Source: Planctomycetota bacterium (lineage in GTDB: Bacteria; Planctomycetota; Phycisphaerae; Phycisphaerales; UBA1924). From it: a stretch of DNA of 64,000 nt. How positions within the stretch are numbered: the stretch's first letter is position 1; every line of letters starts with the position of its first letter. The notes under the pieces were generated by a model, which was not told where the DNA came from, did no database searches, and was given only the letters and a program-made list of their open reading frames with translations. Position numbers and translations under genes: made by a program. The DNA lies in assembly GCA_018242605.1 (NCBI GenBank), contig JAFEBP010000004.1:124001-188000 (forward strand). Reading direction: 5' to 3'. Shown piece after piece: positions 17,540-26,705 of the stretch.

Positions 17540-18889
17540 TCACGGCAGTTGGATCGGTCCGCCGTTGTGCAACACCAGTCCCAACAGCTTTTCCACACCG
17601 GGCTTGAAGAACCACACCAGCACAGTGCCCACCGCCAGGTACGGCCCGAAGGGCATCGCCCGCTGCAGCGTCCCCGAGGTCAGCTTGCCAAGGAATGTCC
17701 ACGCCACGCCCACGAACGCCGCGGCGAAGAACGCCAGCACCGCGTCCACCCACCCCAGGCACGCCCCAACAGCCGCCATCAGGTGCACATCTCCCAGCCC
17801 CAACGCTTCCTTGCCCACCGCCAGCGAGCCCACGATGCGCCATAGCCACACCATGCCCCCGCCGATCAGGTAGCCCATCAGCACGCCCGTGAGCACGTTC
17901 AGCCACAGCGGCATCATGTGGGCCGGCACCGCGTCGCCGAACGGCGTGGTGGTCCAAGGCCCGGCCATCTTGATCGCCAGCGCCGCCCCGCCCAGCCCCA
18001 ACCCGATGCACGGCGCCAGGAACAGAATCTCCCGCAGCATCTCCCGCCGCGCGTGCGGATATTGAATCCACATGTGCGGCGCATCGGGCGATTGAGCCTC
18101 TTGACCCGACGCCGCCTCTTCCGCGGCTTGCTTGGCCTCCGCGTCTTTCGCCCACTCGTCGTAATCCGCGAAACTCCGCTTCACGACGCCGAGCCCCATC
18201 AGGGCGTTGGAAATGACCAACCCCAACGCGGCCCCGATGCTGCCCCCCGCCCAGGCCCAGCCGTGCGGCCCGGGCGTGGCGATCGCCCATTCCCACCCCG
18301 GCGCGTGCCGCGTCAGCCCGCCGCTCGTGCGGCCAAGCCACCACGCCAGCGTCGGGTGGGCCGCCAAGGCCGCCAGCGCGGGCACCCACGTGAGCGCCAT
18401 GGGAATGTGGTACGTGCGTGCATCGATGAGCAGGCTGGCCGTCAGGCATGTCCACAAGGTGACGATCATCACGAACAGGGGCCAGGTCTCCGGGAACCCC
18501 CCCGCGCCCCACTCCGGCTGCCAGCGGTAGAAGTTGAGCCCCAGGAACTGCCCCCCGTCGGCGTACAGCAGGATGAACGTGAGCCCGAAGAGCGCGGCGA
18601 CCACCGCCTCGACGATCGGATACTCCGGCGACACCTTGGAGCGGCAGAACCGGCAACGCCCCCCGAGCATCAGCCAGCCGAAGATCGGGATGTTCTCTCG
18701 CCACGTCAGCCGCGTCTCGCAGTTCGTGCAGCGCGAGGGCGGCGTCACCACACCCAGCCCCAGCGGGATGCGGTAGACCAGCACGTTGGTCAGGGATCCC
18801 AGGCACGCGCCGAACGCCATCACCCACACAACCTTCAGGATCTCGAAGGAGAGCAACAGCAGGTCGATTCTGGTGATAGCGAGCATCAT
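17540..18889 (-). CDS. Prepilin peptidase (type IV leader peptidase, A24) with long insertion
   Basis: A 449-aa membrane aspartic peptidase that would cleave and N-methylate type IV prepilins and pseudopilins. The N-terminal methyltransferase-like part has the GSxxNVxxYRxP segment and a zinc-binding set C54-C57 and C79-C82. The catalytic aspartates are D156 (IDARTYHIP) and D367 (GLGDVHL). They are about 210 residues apart, against about 65 in classical enzymes, because of a roughly 145-residue insertion that contains membrane segments and a charged Ala/Glu-rich loop (WAKDAEAKQAAEEAASG). It is a plausible processor of the pseudopilin encoded at 28906-29787. xseB lies 102 bases upstream on the same strand. 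Confidence 0.9.
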   Translation of the reverse strand: MMLAITRIDLLLLSFEILKVVWVMAFGACLGSLTNVLVYRIPLGLGVVTPPSRCTNCETRLTWRENIPIFGWLMLGGRCRFCRSKVSPEYPIVEAVVAALFGLTFILLYADGGQFLGLNFYRWQPEWGAGGFPETWPLFVMIVTLWTCLTASLLIDARTYHIPMALTWVPALAALAAHPTLAWWLGRTSGGLTRHAPGWEWAIATPGPHGWAWAGGSIGAALGLVISNALMGLGVVKRSFADYDEWAKDAEAKQAAEEAASGQEAQSPDAPHMWIQYPHARREMLREILFLAPCIGLGLGGAALAIKMAGPWTTTPFGDAVPAHMMPLWLNVLTGVLMGYLIGGGMVWLWRIVGSLAVGKEALGLGDVHLMAAVGACLGWVDAVLAFFAAAFVGVAWTFLGKLTSGTLQRAMPFGPYLAVGTVLVWFFKPGVEKLLGLVLHNGGPIQLP

Positions 18890-18991
18890 GGGGGCGGGCG
18901 GCGGCTCTCAAACAGGGGAAGCGCTGAAAAAACGCGAACAGCGCCGGAAGCGAACGATCTCAATATCGGCGTTCGGCGGTGCGGAAGCGGA

Positions 18992-19228
18992 TTACTCGTC
19001 GCCGTCCTGCCCCAATCCCGCGGCCTGCTTGTTCAGCTCTTCAACCCGCTGCTCCTGCCGAGCCAGGATCTCCTTGCATCGCTTGATGAGCGCCACGCCC
19101 TGCTCGTACTCCCCGATCGAGGCCTCGAGCCCCAGTTTGCCCCCCTCGATGCGTTCAACAATCGACTCCAGACGCTCCAGCGCTTGCTCGAATGAAAGCG
19201 ATTCAGGTGTTGGGTCCTTGGCGGGCAC
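18992..19228 (-). CDS. xseB: Exodeoxyribonuclease VII small subunit
   Basis: A 78-aa protein with the classic XseB pattern: SFEQALERLESIVERIEGGKLGLEASIGEYEQG and then an LIKRCKEILARQEQRVEEL helix. XseB binds the large subunit XseA to make an enzyme that degrades single-stranded DNA in mismatch repair and recombination. Length is normal. xseA, often next to xseB, is not in the window. The prepilin peptidase gene follows on the same strand after 102 bases. Confidence 0.93.
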   Translation of the reverse strand: MPAKDPTPESLSFEQALERLESIVERIEGGKLGLEASIGEYEQGVALIKRCKEILARQEQRVEELNKQAAGLGQDGDE

Positions 19229-19415
19229 GCGGGAACGTAGGGGGCGTGCCAGGCAATCGCAAGCGAAGCCCCTCAGACCAATTCCTGGTCAACGGCCGTC
19301 ACACTCCATGTGGATCGGAGAATGGCCGTCCAAGCCACCCCGTGGGCTCCCAGGCCAACCCGGCGACCCGCCCATTTTCCGAACGTTGCTGTCATCCGTT
19401 CGTTCGCCTCAAAGG

Positions 19416-19454
19416 CCAAAAACACAACGACGCGGCCGCAAAGCCGCGTCGTTG
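19416..19454 (-). terminator. Intrinsic terminator after the giant subtilase gene
   Basis: A perfect 12-pair stem (CAACGACGCGGC with GCCGCGTCGTTG, 19425-19454) with a six-base loop is followed on the minus strand by TGTTTTTGG. It lies 23 bases past the subtilase stop codon. Confidence 0.85.
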
Positions 19455-19477
19455 ATTCATCCAAGCACTCACGCAGT

Positions 19478-22400
19478 TCAGGTCACCGGGCCGCTGAGGC
19501 CCAGCGGGGTGCCCAGCGTGCCGAAGCCGCCCGGGAAGACACGGTCGTAGTGAGCCATGTAGGCGACGATCGGGACCGGTCCCTTGACCGAGAGCGTGTA
19601 CCACGCGCTGTTCAGGCGACGAGCGCCCGTGACGAACTGATCGACGGTGAACTCAGAGACACGCCGCGCCGGCAGTGTGCGGCGGAAAGTCTCGCCGCCG
19701 GGCGTGCCGTCATAGTTGATGGTGATCTCCACCGTGGTGTCGGTGTTCGCGGGGTTGTACAGCCGCAGATACTCAACAACGCCCGGGTGGTTGTCGTTGT
19801 CGCCGGGGCGGAAGCCTTCGCCGAAGCCCCAGGTGGTGTACGCCGTCTCCGCGAACGCGCTCGAGACGCCGTCGTTGAATGCGTTGCTGAACGAGCTGAT
19901 CGAGACCGGCTGGGTCGAGGAGTAGTACACGGCGTAGGGCTTGCCCGAGGGGAAGTTGGGCAGGCTCTGCACGTCCAACGCCTTGTTGGACCCGGCCGGC
20001 ACCGTGAGCAGCGTGCGGTAGGCGCTCCCGTTGTCGAAGAGGAACGAGAACGTCACATCGGCCGACGAGGCGCTGGCGTTGAGCACGCCGATCTGCTCGG
20101 CGGTGGCGTTGAGGCCGAACTGTCCTTCGGGGATGACGCCGGTGAGCGAGCCCATGCCCACGTCGCCGACCTGCCCGGCGGCCTCCAGGGCCACGGTGTC
20201 AAAGTGCGAGAGAGCGGCCACGATCGGGATGTTGCACTCGACCGTCACGCCGTACTTGCCCTCGGGGAGGAAGGCGATGTCGTTGACGGCCACGCCGCCG
20301 CGCCGGTAGCCCTCGAGGCCATCCGCGACGCTGCCGTCGAGGCGGACCGTGCGGAACTCCTGCGTGTAGACCGTGCCGCCGCCGACGGGGTAGAACTTGA
20401 TCGTGACCTTCTGGGTCTCGGCGTTGGGGTTGTAGAACGTGATGAAGTCGTTGTTGCCCGAGCCCTTGTTCACGTCGCCGAACGTCCAGGAAGTGCTCAC
20501 GCGGGTCGTGAACGCCTCGCCGATCGCCACGTGGGCGCCGGCGACCTGGTTGAGGTCGTAATGGCTGAAGGTGGACGCGACCGGACGGTCCGACCGGATC
20601 TCCAGTGCGTACGCGGGGACGCCGCCGCCCGGATTCACGCGCCCCGCCAGGGCGGTGCCGTTGCGGTACAGGTCGGGCGTGATGAGCGTCAGGCCGCTGC
20701 GGCTGTTGGCGGCGATGGTGAAATCGCCCACCAGCTGATCACGCGTGCCCTGCTCGTAACGGGCGATGACCACCACGTGAGCGGGCTGGTCGTTGACGTT
20801 GCCGATCGGGAGGAACGTGAAGATGTTGTCGCCGTAGAACCCTTCCGAGTAGTACTCGCGGTACGGCAGGGTGGGAACCGTGACCGCCGGGCCCGTGCCC
20901 GTCGAGAGCAGCTCGGTGGCAGGGGCGGCGGGGTTCGCCGTCAGGTGGCCGGTGCCGGTGCCCGAGTTGATCTGGGTGTACAGCGCGTCCACATCGGCGG
21001 GAGTATTACCGAAGAGTATGAAGTAGCGGAAGCTCGTCGAAGCGCCCGCCGCCAGGTCGCCGATGTTATACAGCAGCACCAACTGACGGTCCGCGTTCGC
21101 GCCGTTGGGATCGTTCACGGGCAGCGCGATCAGCTGCAACGGGTCACGGATGACCTGCGTGCGGCTGAGCGTCGTGGCCTTCACGCGAGTCTCCGCGGAA
21201 GGGGCAGCCAAGGCCATCGTGAGGCCCTGCGAGAACTGGTTGTTCACATACTGGGCGGAAACGAACTTGCCCGAGGCGCTCACGTCGTTCTTGGTCTCGG
21301 GGCGTTGATCACCCAGCGACACGCCCGGATCGGGGTTCATGCCTTCCATCCACGCCACCGAGCTGATGCGTGCCGAGGAAGTGTTCGTGAGGTACACGTC
21401 CACCGCCACGAAGCCGTCGCCGGTCCCGAAGGAGAGCGACCGCTCGATCTTCAGGCCTTTGAACGTCGACTTGGTGGTCACGCGGCTATTGAACGCGTCG
21501 CTCTCGTCGGCGATCGAGAAAGGCAGCTGCGCCGAGTCGCGGAAGTTGGCGAACGAGTCGCCCGCCGCGTTGGCGCCGATGAACCGCTGGTTCGCGTTCT
21601 GGTTCGGCAGGAAGTCGATCCCGTTGAACGAGAGACCCACCGTGCCCTGCGCGTCTGTGCCGTTGAGAATGCCCGAGGTGTCGATGCCCACGTCGACCAC
21701 GTTTTCACGCAGCACCAGCGCCCCGTCGCTTACGCCGGCCGCGAGGCTGAACGTCAACGCGTAGCCGCCGGTGGTGACCGCCGGGCGGCTGGTGGAGTCG
21801 CCCACCAGCGTGGGGTTGTACGTGGTGTTGTTCGCGTCGCTGACGGCGATGTAGTACACCCCGCCGCTGGAGAAGATGTAGTTGTTGATCGAGGAAGTGA
21901 GCGTGTCGGTGGGGTTGGAGAGCTTGATCTCGGTGCCCGTGGAATCGAACAGACGCAACGCCGAGTTGAACGTGCCGGGGACGTTGTTGGCGGCGGTCGG
22001 TGCGACCGTGGCCGTGAGGCTCGTGCCGCCGTCGGCCGTGAACTTGAAGATATCGCGGTCGTAGGACCCGAATCCGCCGTCACCCAGGAAGGCCGTGAGT
22101 TGCGTGCTGCCGGTGCCCGAGAAGTTGGGGACCTGCGCCGCGGTGTTGAGCGTGTCGTTGCTCTCAAAGGCGCCGAAGATGTCGTTGCCGAAGGTGAACT
22201 GGAGAGACCAGGAGTTGAGCGTGCCGGAGTTGAGGCCCGCCGCGTCGGTGATCTTGAGCGTCCAGGTGCCGTTGCCGTTGGTGCCGTCGAACCCGCCCAA
22301 CGACGCCTCGGGGCGGAAGGTGCCCGCGAAGGGCGCCGCGCCGCCGGCGATGGCGAGGCTGCCCTCGTCATCGAAGATGGTGTTGGTCAGGTTGTCGCCG

Positions 22401-24946
22401 CTGCCGCCGCGGCGGTTGAAGAGCACCACCTCGCGGTTGAGCGGCGAGATGAGACTGATCACCAGGTCCGCGTCGAACGTGTGGCTGATATCGAGCTTGA
22501 CGTTGACGTCCAGAATCTCGCGAGAGTCCGTCACCGTCAACGTGGAGGTCGTCACGCCCTGGGTCTGGGCCGGATCGACCGGGATACGCCGGGGAAGGTT
22601 GGGGTCGGTCGACGGGATGGTCACCACATCGTCCGCGGAGATCTGCACCGTCAGCCGCAGGTTGTACGTGCCGGTGGACTGCGAGGCGCCGCTGGCGGCC
22701 ACCGTCGGGTCGTACGCGCCGTTGCCGAAGCCCGACACGCCCACGTAGTACGTGCCGCCGGTCTGCACGAAGAAGCTGACGAACGAATCACGCCCGCCCG
22801 AGTTGTCGTTGGCCGCGAGTTCCAGCCCGTTGGCGTCGAACAGCCGCAGGTACGAGTCCAGGTTCGAGGGCTGCGCCAGACGGGCCGCGATCGTCTCGGC
22901 CGAGATCAGCCCGCCGCGGGGAATGTCCACTCGGAACAGGTCCACGTCGAGATTACCCGAGAGCCCGTTGCCCAGCGTCACGCCCGTGAAGTTGGCCTGG
23001 CCGCTGGAGTCGAACGCCACCGGTGTTGCCTGCGCCAGCGTGTCGTTGGTCTCGAAGTCGCCCGACACCGCCACGATCCGGAAGTCGTACGTCTCGTCGG
23101 TGCCGCCGGTGCTGTTGCCGTTGAGGTACTTGCCGTCGGTGTCGCGGAACGTTGCGTTGCTCAGCACGAGCCGGTAGGTGTCCACCGGCAGCCGCTGGCC
23201 CGCGAGGCTCGCGAGATTGAGCGCGATCGTGACCTGCCGCGGGTTCGTGAGGCTGCGCGTCACCGACGAGATCGGGATGATCACGTCGTTGGCGTTGCCG
23301 AAGGTGTCGTCCGGGCCCGAGCCGCGGAGCACCACACCCGCCGCCGTGAGCAGCGTGCCGTCGATGTCCTTGCTGAACTGCACGGTGACGGTGTTGAAGG
23401 CCTGCCCCGTCGAGGGGTTGATCTGGCCGGCGACCGGGCCGGGCGACACGGAACGCACCACGGGGCCCGAGATACCGATGATCTGCAGCGATCGGGCGGC
23501 GTTGATCCGTCCGCCCGAACGGATCTTGCCCTGCAGCGAAGGCAGCGGGTCGCTGCCGTTGATGAGGGCCTCACGGATTTCAACCGCCGAAGCATTGGGC
23601 TTGGCGGCCTTGAGCAGCGCGACCACGCCCGCCACGATCGGGCCCGAGAAACTGGTGCCGTCGTTGTACGCGTACCCGCCGTCCTGCTGGGCCATCAGGA
23701 TGTCCTGGCCCGGGGCCGCGACATCCACGGTGCGCACGCCGTAGTTGCTGAAATCCGAGAGCGTGTCGTTGTTGTCGGTGGACGCCACCGCGATGATGCC
23801 CGGGAGGTTGAACGACGCCGGGTACGCCGCGAGGGTCGAGTCGTTGTTGATCGAATCGTTGCCCGCCGAGGCGATGAACGTGCCGCCCGAGTCCAGGAAG
23901 CGGCTGATCGCGGCCTCTTCGGCCGTCAGGTCGGGCCGGTTGTTCTGGTCGGTGTAGAAGTTCTGGGCGAACCCGCCGTAGCTGTTGTTCGTCGCCACCA
24001 GGTTCACGCCGCGCTGACGCATGAGCGTCGCGTAGTCGTGGGCCGCGACGATCGCGCGGGTCGAGAGCCGGCCCGCCGAGTCGGCGATCTTGAGCGCCAT
24101 CATCGAGACGTTCCACGCCACACCCGACACGCCGATGCCGTTGTTGCCCACGGCGCCGACGCAGCTCGCCACCTGCGTGCCGTGCCGGCCGCTGGCCTCG
24201 TCCATCGGGTCGCTGTCGGAGTTGCCGAAGTCAAACCCGTGCACGTCGTCCACGTAGCCGTTGCCATCGTCGTCGATGCCGTTGCCCGCGATCTCGCCCG
24301 GGTTGGTCCAGATGTTCTGCGCCAGGTCCGGGTGGTTGTAGTTGATGCCCGTGTCGATGATGCCGATGATCACGTCGCGGCTGCCGATGGTCTGATCCCA
24401 CGCGCCCGTCACGTGAATGTCTGCCCCGGCCGTGCCGAACCCCGACACGTTGATGAACTGACCGACGTTGCTCAGCGCGTACTGCTCGTTGAACCGCGAA
24501 TCGTTCGGCAGCGCGGTGGGCTGGTAGTACTGGTCCGGGCTGACGCTCTTTAGGTGCGGCACAACGCCGATCAAGGCGTTCGCGGCCTCGGCCGTCACAC
24601 GCCCCTGCCCCTCGAACCACGCGAAACCGCCGCGGCCGATGCCGCCCGCGCTGGTCACCGACACGCCCAGCCGCGTCGCCACCTCGCGAGCCACCAACTC
24701 GGCCTGCTGCGTTCCCAGGTAGTCATCGAACGAAAGCACGTACGAGCCGGGCTTCACGACCTGTTGAACCCCGCCCCAGTCCTCGACCACCGCGCCCTGC
24801 GGTAACGTCGCGGTCGAGAGATCGGCCGACAAGAGCTGGCGTGATTCCAGAGACTCAAGCCCATGGAATGCGCTTTGCCCGCGACGCCGCGTAGATTCGT
24901 GCGAAGATGCCCCCGCGGCGGACGGACGAACTTGTCGATGAACCAT
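19478..24946 (-). CDS. Giant secreted subtilisin-like (S8) peptidase with P-domain
   Basis: A 1822-aa surface or secreted protein. The N-terminus is long and Arg/Ser-rich and holds LESRQLLSA at residues 33-41, a variant of the LEPRxLLS signature seen at the start of very large planctomycete exported proteins. A propeptide-like region leads into an S8 domain with all catalytic residues: D198 (IIDTGINYNHPDL), H255 (SGRHGTQVAS), S432 (DGTSFSGP) and oxyanion N363 (SAGND). Further on are pre-peptidase-type beta domains and a proprotein-convertase P-domain (about 800-930; SHTFDADLVISLISP to NGTWTLKITDAAG), then about 850 residues of beta-rich repeats without a recognised motif. GGAG lies seven bases before the ATG. 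It is a single gene with its own terminator; substrate unknown. Confidence 0.9.
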   Translation of the reverse strand: MVHRQVRPSAAGASSHESTRRRGQSAFHGLESLESRQLLSADLSTATLPQGAVVEDWGGVQQVVKPGSYVLSFDDYLGTQQAELVAREVATRLGVSVTSAGGIGRGGFAWFEGQGRVTAEAANALIGVVPHLKSVSPDQYYQPTALPNDSRFNEQYALSNVGQFINVSGFGTAGADIHVTGAWDQTIGSRDVIIGIIDTGINYNHPDLAQNIWTNPGEIAGNGIDDDGNGYVDDVHGFDFGNSDSDPMDEASGRHGTQVASCVGAVGNNGIGVSGVAWNVSMMALKIADSAGRLSTRAIVAAHDYATLMRQRGVNLVATNNSYGGFAQNFYTDQNNRPDLTAEEAAISRFLDSGGTFIASAGNDSINNDSTLAAYPASFNLPGIIAVASTDNNDTLSDFSNYGVRTVDVAAPGQDILMAQQDGGYAYNDGTSFSGPIVAGVVALLKAAKPNASAVEIREALINGSDPLPSLQGKIRSGGRINAARSLQIIGISGPVVRSVSPGPVAGQINPSTGQAFNTVTVQFSKDIDGTLLTAAGVVLRGSGPDDTFGNANDVIIPISSVTRSLTNPRQVTIALNLASLAGQRLPVDTYRLVLSNATFRDTDGKYLNGNSTGGTDETYDFRIVAVSGDFETNDTLAQATPVAFDSSGQANFTGVTLGNGLSGNLDVDLFRVDIPRGGLISAETIAARLAQPSNLDSYLRLFDANGLELAANDNSGGRDSFVSFFVQTGGTYYVGVSGFGNGAYDPTVAASGASQSTGTYNLRLTVQISADDVVTIPSTDPNLPRRIPVDPAQTQGVTTSTLTVTDSREILDVNVKLDISHTFDADLVISLISPLNREVVLFNRRGGSGDNLTNTIFDDEGSLAIAGGAAPFAGTFRPEASLGGFDGTNGNGTWTLKITDAAGLNSGTLNSWSLQFTFGNDIFGAFESNDTLNTAAQVPNFSGTGSTQLTAFLGDGGFGSYDRDIFKFTADGGTSLTATVAPTAANNVPGTFNSALRLFDSTGTEIKLSNPTDTLTSSINNYIFSSGGVYYIAVSDANNTTYNPTLVGDSTSRPAVTTGGYALTFSLAAGVSDGALVLRENVVDVGIDTSGILNGTDAQGTVGLSFNGIDFLPNQNANQRFIGANAAGDSFANFRDSAQLPFSIADESDAFNSRVTTKSTFKGLKIERSLSFGTGDGFVAVDVYLTNTSSARISSVAWMEGMNPDPGVSLGDQRPETKNDVSASGKFVSAQYVNNQFSQGLTMALAAPSAETRVKATTLSRTQVIRDPLQLIALPVNDPNGANADRQLVLLYNIGDLAAGASTSFRYFILFGNTPADVDALYTQINSGTGTGHLTANPAAPATELLSTGTGPAVTVPTLPYREYYSEGFYGDNIFTFLPIGNVNDQPAHVVVIARYEQGTRDQLVGDFTIAANSRSGLTLITPDLYRNGTALAGRVNPGGGVPAYALEIRSDRPVASTFSHYDLNQVAGAHVAIGEAFTTRVSTSWTFGDVNKGSGNNDFITFYNPNAETQKVTIKFYPVGGGTVYTQEFRTVRLDGSVADGLEGYRRGGVAVNDIAFLPEGKYGVTVECNIPIVAALSHFDTVALEAAGQVGDVGMGSLTGVIPEGQFGLNATAEQIGVLNASASSADVTFSFLFDNGSAYRTLLTVPAGSNKALDVQSLPNFPSGKPYAVYYSSTQPVSISSFSNAFNDGVSSAFAETAYTTWGFGEGFRPGDNDNHPGVVEYLRLYNPANTDTTVEITINYDGTPGGETFRRTLPARRVSEFTVDQFVTGARRLNSAWYTLSVKGPVPIVAYMAHYDRVFPGGFGTLGTPLGLSGPVT

Positions 24947-25287
24947 TGTGAGACTCCAACCGACCGGCGGCGATTGCCGGGCACTCTAGACAACACACGA
25001 ATGAACGAAACCGACGCTCGCCCCCGCCGCGGACGCCTGCCCATTCAGACAACTGCCATACGGAACCCTATGACCCCTCGTTGCATGTCAAAAATCAAAA
25101 TGCAAGGACAGGGCGGCTCGGACGGCCTGAACCGCCGCAATCATACCGTACACCAACCGCCCTTGCAAAAAAATCCCGGTGGGAAGTCAGGTTGCATGCG
25201 TCAAAATCCACGGGATGGGGCCGGCGAAGGGTTGTTCCCGGACAGCCCGCCGGGGGGTCCGAACTGGAGTCGGGCACACCGCCGGGA
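24947..25287. other. Intergenic region with repeated TTGCATG elements
   Basis: These 341 bases separate the subtilase gene from waaA and hold no gene that I can support. The part near the subtilase is its leader. Around 25081-25209 the composition turns AT-richer, and two related elements, TTGCATG then (CG)TCAAAA, occur at 25081-25095 and 25192-25209; the first is also half of an inverted TTGCAT/ATGCAA pair. A run of seven A at 25167-25173 lies beside a weak four-pair stem downstream of waaA and might serve as a poor terminator. Confidence 0.5.
25062..25091 (-). promoter_or_regulatory. Possible promoter for the subtilase gene
   Basis: On the minus strand a perfect TTGACA (25086-25091) lies about 140 bases upstream of the subtilase start. 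The matching -10 region is poor (TAGGGT at a 15-base spacing), so only the -35-like box is convincing. It lies within the repeated TTGCATG/TCAAAA element. Confidence 0.25.
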
Positions 25288-26541
25288 TCATGACCCCAGG
25301 GCCGGGGGCACGGCCGCAGGGGTCGGCGAAGCCGTCATAGAAAGGATCAGGTCCGCGTGCCGATGGCTGGCCCCTTGGTTGGCGAGGATGCACGCCCTGC
25401 CTCGGGCAGCAATTTCCCGACGTTCGCCTTCATCCGCGACCAGCCGCGCCAGGTCTATTGCCAGCCGCGACGGATCGCTCCTGACAATCCCCCCGTCGTG
25501 CTCGAACGCAGCGACGATCTGCGCAAAGTCGGACACCGCCGGCCCGATCACAGTGGCCTTTCCCAACGCGATGGGCTCAATGGGGTCCGAGCCGTAGAGA
25601 TTGCCGAAGCTCCGGCCCATCACGACCACGGTCGCCAGGGCGTACGCCTGGCGCAACTCGCCGATCGTGTCAAGCAGGAAGTACCGGGTTCCACTTCCGG
25701 GCACCCTTGCCGACCGCCGCACGCACCCGGACATCACCCCGGCCGCTTCATTGAACCGCTCGGGCTTCCGCGGGGCGCACAGCAACTGCGCCCCCGGCGG
25801 GCAGGCCGCGACCATCAGCGCTTCCTCGCCCGGCCCGGTGCTCCCGGCCACGACGAGCGGCCTGGACAAGTCAATCCCCAGTTCGGCCGCCAACCGATCG
25901 GCCCCCGCCACTGTCTCCTCGATCTTCGCCGCGTCCCACTTCATCGATCCGGTCACCCGACACTTGGCGGGGTCCACGCCCAGGGCCCGGAACCGGCGTG
26001 CATAATCCTCGTCCTGCGCCGCGATCATGTCGATCTTCGACAGCACACGGCCGAACCACGATCGGATCCGGTTGTAGCCCCTGAACGAACGCTCGCTCAG
26101 ACGCCCGTTGATGACGCACATCGGCACGCCGCGGCGTTTGCACTCGCCCACGAAGTTCGGCCACACCTCCAACTCCACCAGCGCCACCAGGTCCGGTGAA
26201 ACCGCGTCCAGCACCCGCCGCACCGACCATGAAAAATCCAACGGGTACCGCACCACGCGGCACGTGGAACCGAACAGCTCTTTCGCACGCTTGAGCCCGG
26301 TGTCCGTGCTCGCCGACACCACCACTTCCGCACGCCCGACCAGCAGCGGCACCAGGTACCGCAGCGCGCTCACCTCCCCCACCGACACCGCGTGCAGCAT
26401 CACGCGGGGCAGCCCCGCACGCTTCGCGGGCAACGGCTCGCACGCGCCGAACCGCTCTCGCCATCCCGCCCGCTTCTTCCCGGCCCACAACGGGGCCGTG
26501 ACCGCGGCGATGGGGATGTAGGCCAGATCAAGTGCGTTCAT
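25288..26541 (-). CDS. waaA: 3-deoxy-D-manno-octulosonic acid (Kdo) transferase
   Basis: A 417-aa membrane-anchored glycosyltransferase that adds Kdo to lipid IVA in LPS assembly. Seen in order: an N-terminal hydrophobic anchor, the family core LHAVSVGEVSALRYLVPLL with its catalytic-region Glu, VVVSASTDTGLKRAKELFG, ELEVWPNFVGECKRRGVP, a G-S-M-K-W-D segment (VTGSMKWDAAKI), VVAGSTGPGEEALM and a C-terminal GGSDPIEPIALGKATVIGP-like segment where the protein reads GSDPIEPIALGKATVIGP. Length is typical. The presence of this gene argues for an LPS-bearing outer membrane. tRNA-Val lies 49 bases upstream on the same strand with no terminator between, so the two may share a transcript. Confidence 0.93.
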   Translation of the reverse strand: MNALDLAYIPIAAVTAPLWAGKKRAGWRERFGACEPLPAKRAGLPRVMLHAVSVGEVSALRYLVPLLVGRAEVVVSASTDTGLKRAKELFGSTCRVVRYPLDFSWSVRRVLDAVSPDLVALVELEVWPNFVGECKRRGVPMCVINGRLSERSFRGYNRIRSWFGRVLSKIDMIAAQDEDYARRFRALGVDPAKCRVTGSMKWDAAKIEETVAGADRLAAELGIDLSRPLVVAGSTGPGEEALMVAACPPGAQLLCAPRKPERFNEAAGVMSGCVRRSARVPGSGTRYFLLDTIGELRQAYALATVVVMGRSFGNLYGSDPIEPIALGKATVIGPAVSDFAQIVAAFEHDGGIVRSDPSRLAIDLARLVADEGERREIAARGRACILANQGASHRHADLILSMTASPTPAAVPPALGS

Positions 26542-26590
26542 GCAACGGTCCCGCGCGGGGCGGTGATGCCGCCGACGCCCGCGTCAGTAA

Positions 26591-26663
26591 TGGGCAGGCG
26601 GGGATTCGAACCCCGAACCCTTCGCGTGTAAGGCGAATGCTCTAGCCGTTGAGCTACCCGCCC
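26591..26663 (-). tRNA. tRNA-Val(TAC)
   Basis: A complete 73-base cloverleaf on the minus strand. The acceptor GGGCGGG pairs with CCTGCCC (one G-T), followed by discriminator A. The anticodon loop is CTTACAC with anticodon TAC, and the T arm is CGGGG-TTCGAAT-CCCCG. CCA is not encoded. No integrase or element boundary is visible next to it. Confidence 0.96.
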
Positions 26664-26705
26664 GGCTATTCAATCATGGTATGTGCGGTGCCGCTCCGTC
26701 TGCCG

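Noticed and set aside
19310..24553. Uninterrupted 1747-codon frame on the + strand
   Set aside because: It is antisense to the subtilase gene, is Arg/Val/Gly-rich without motifs, and arises because the GC-rich codons of the real gene avoid stops on the opposite strand.
26591..26663. tRNA-Val as an integration site
   Set aside because: No integrase, no repeated 3' end of the tRNA and no change in gene content is visible around it.
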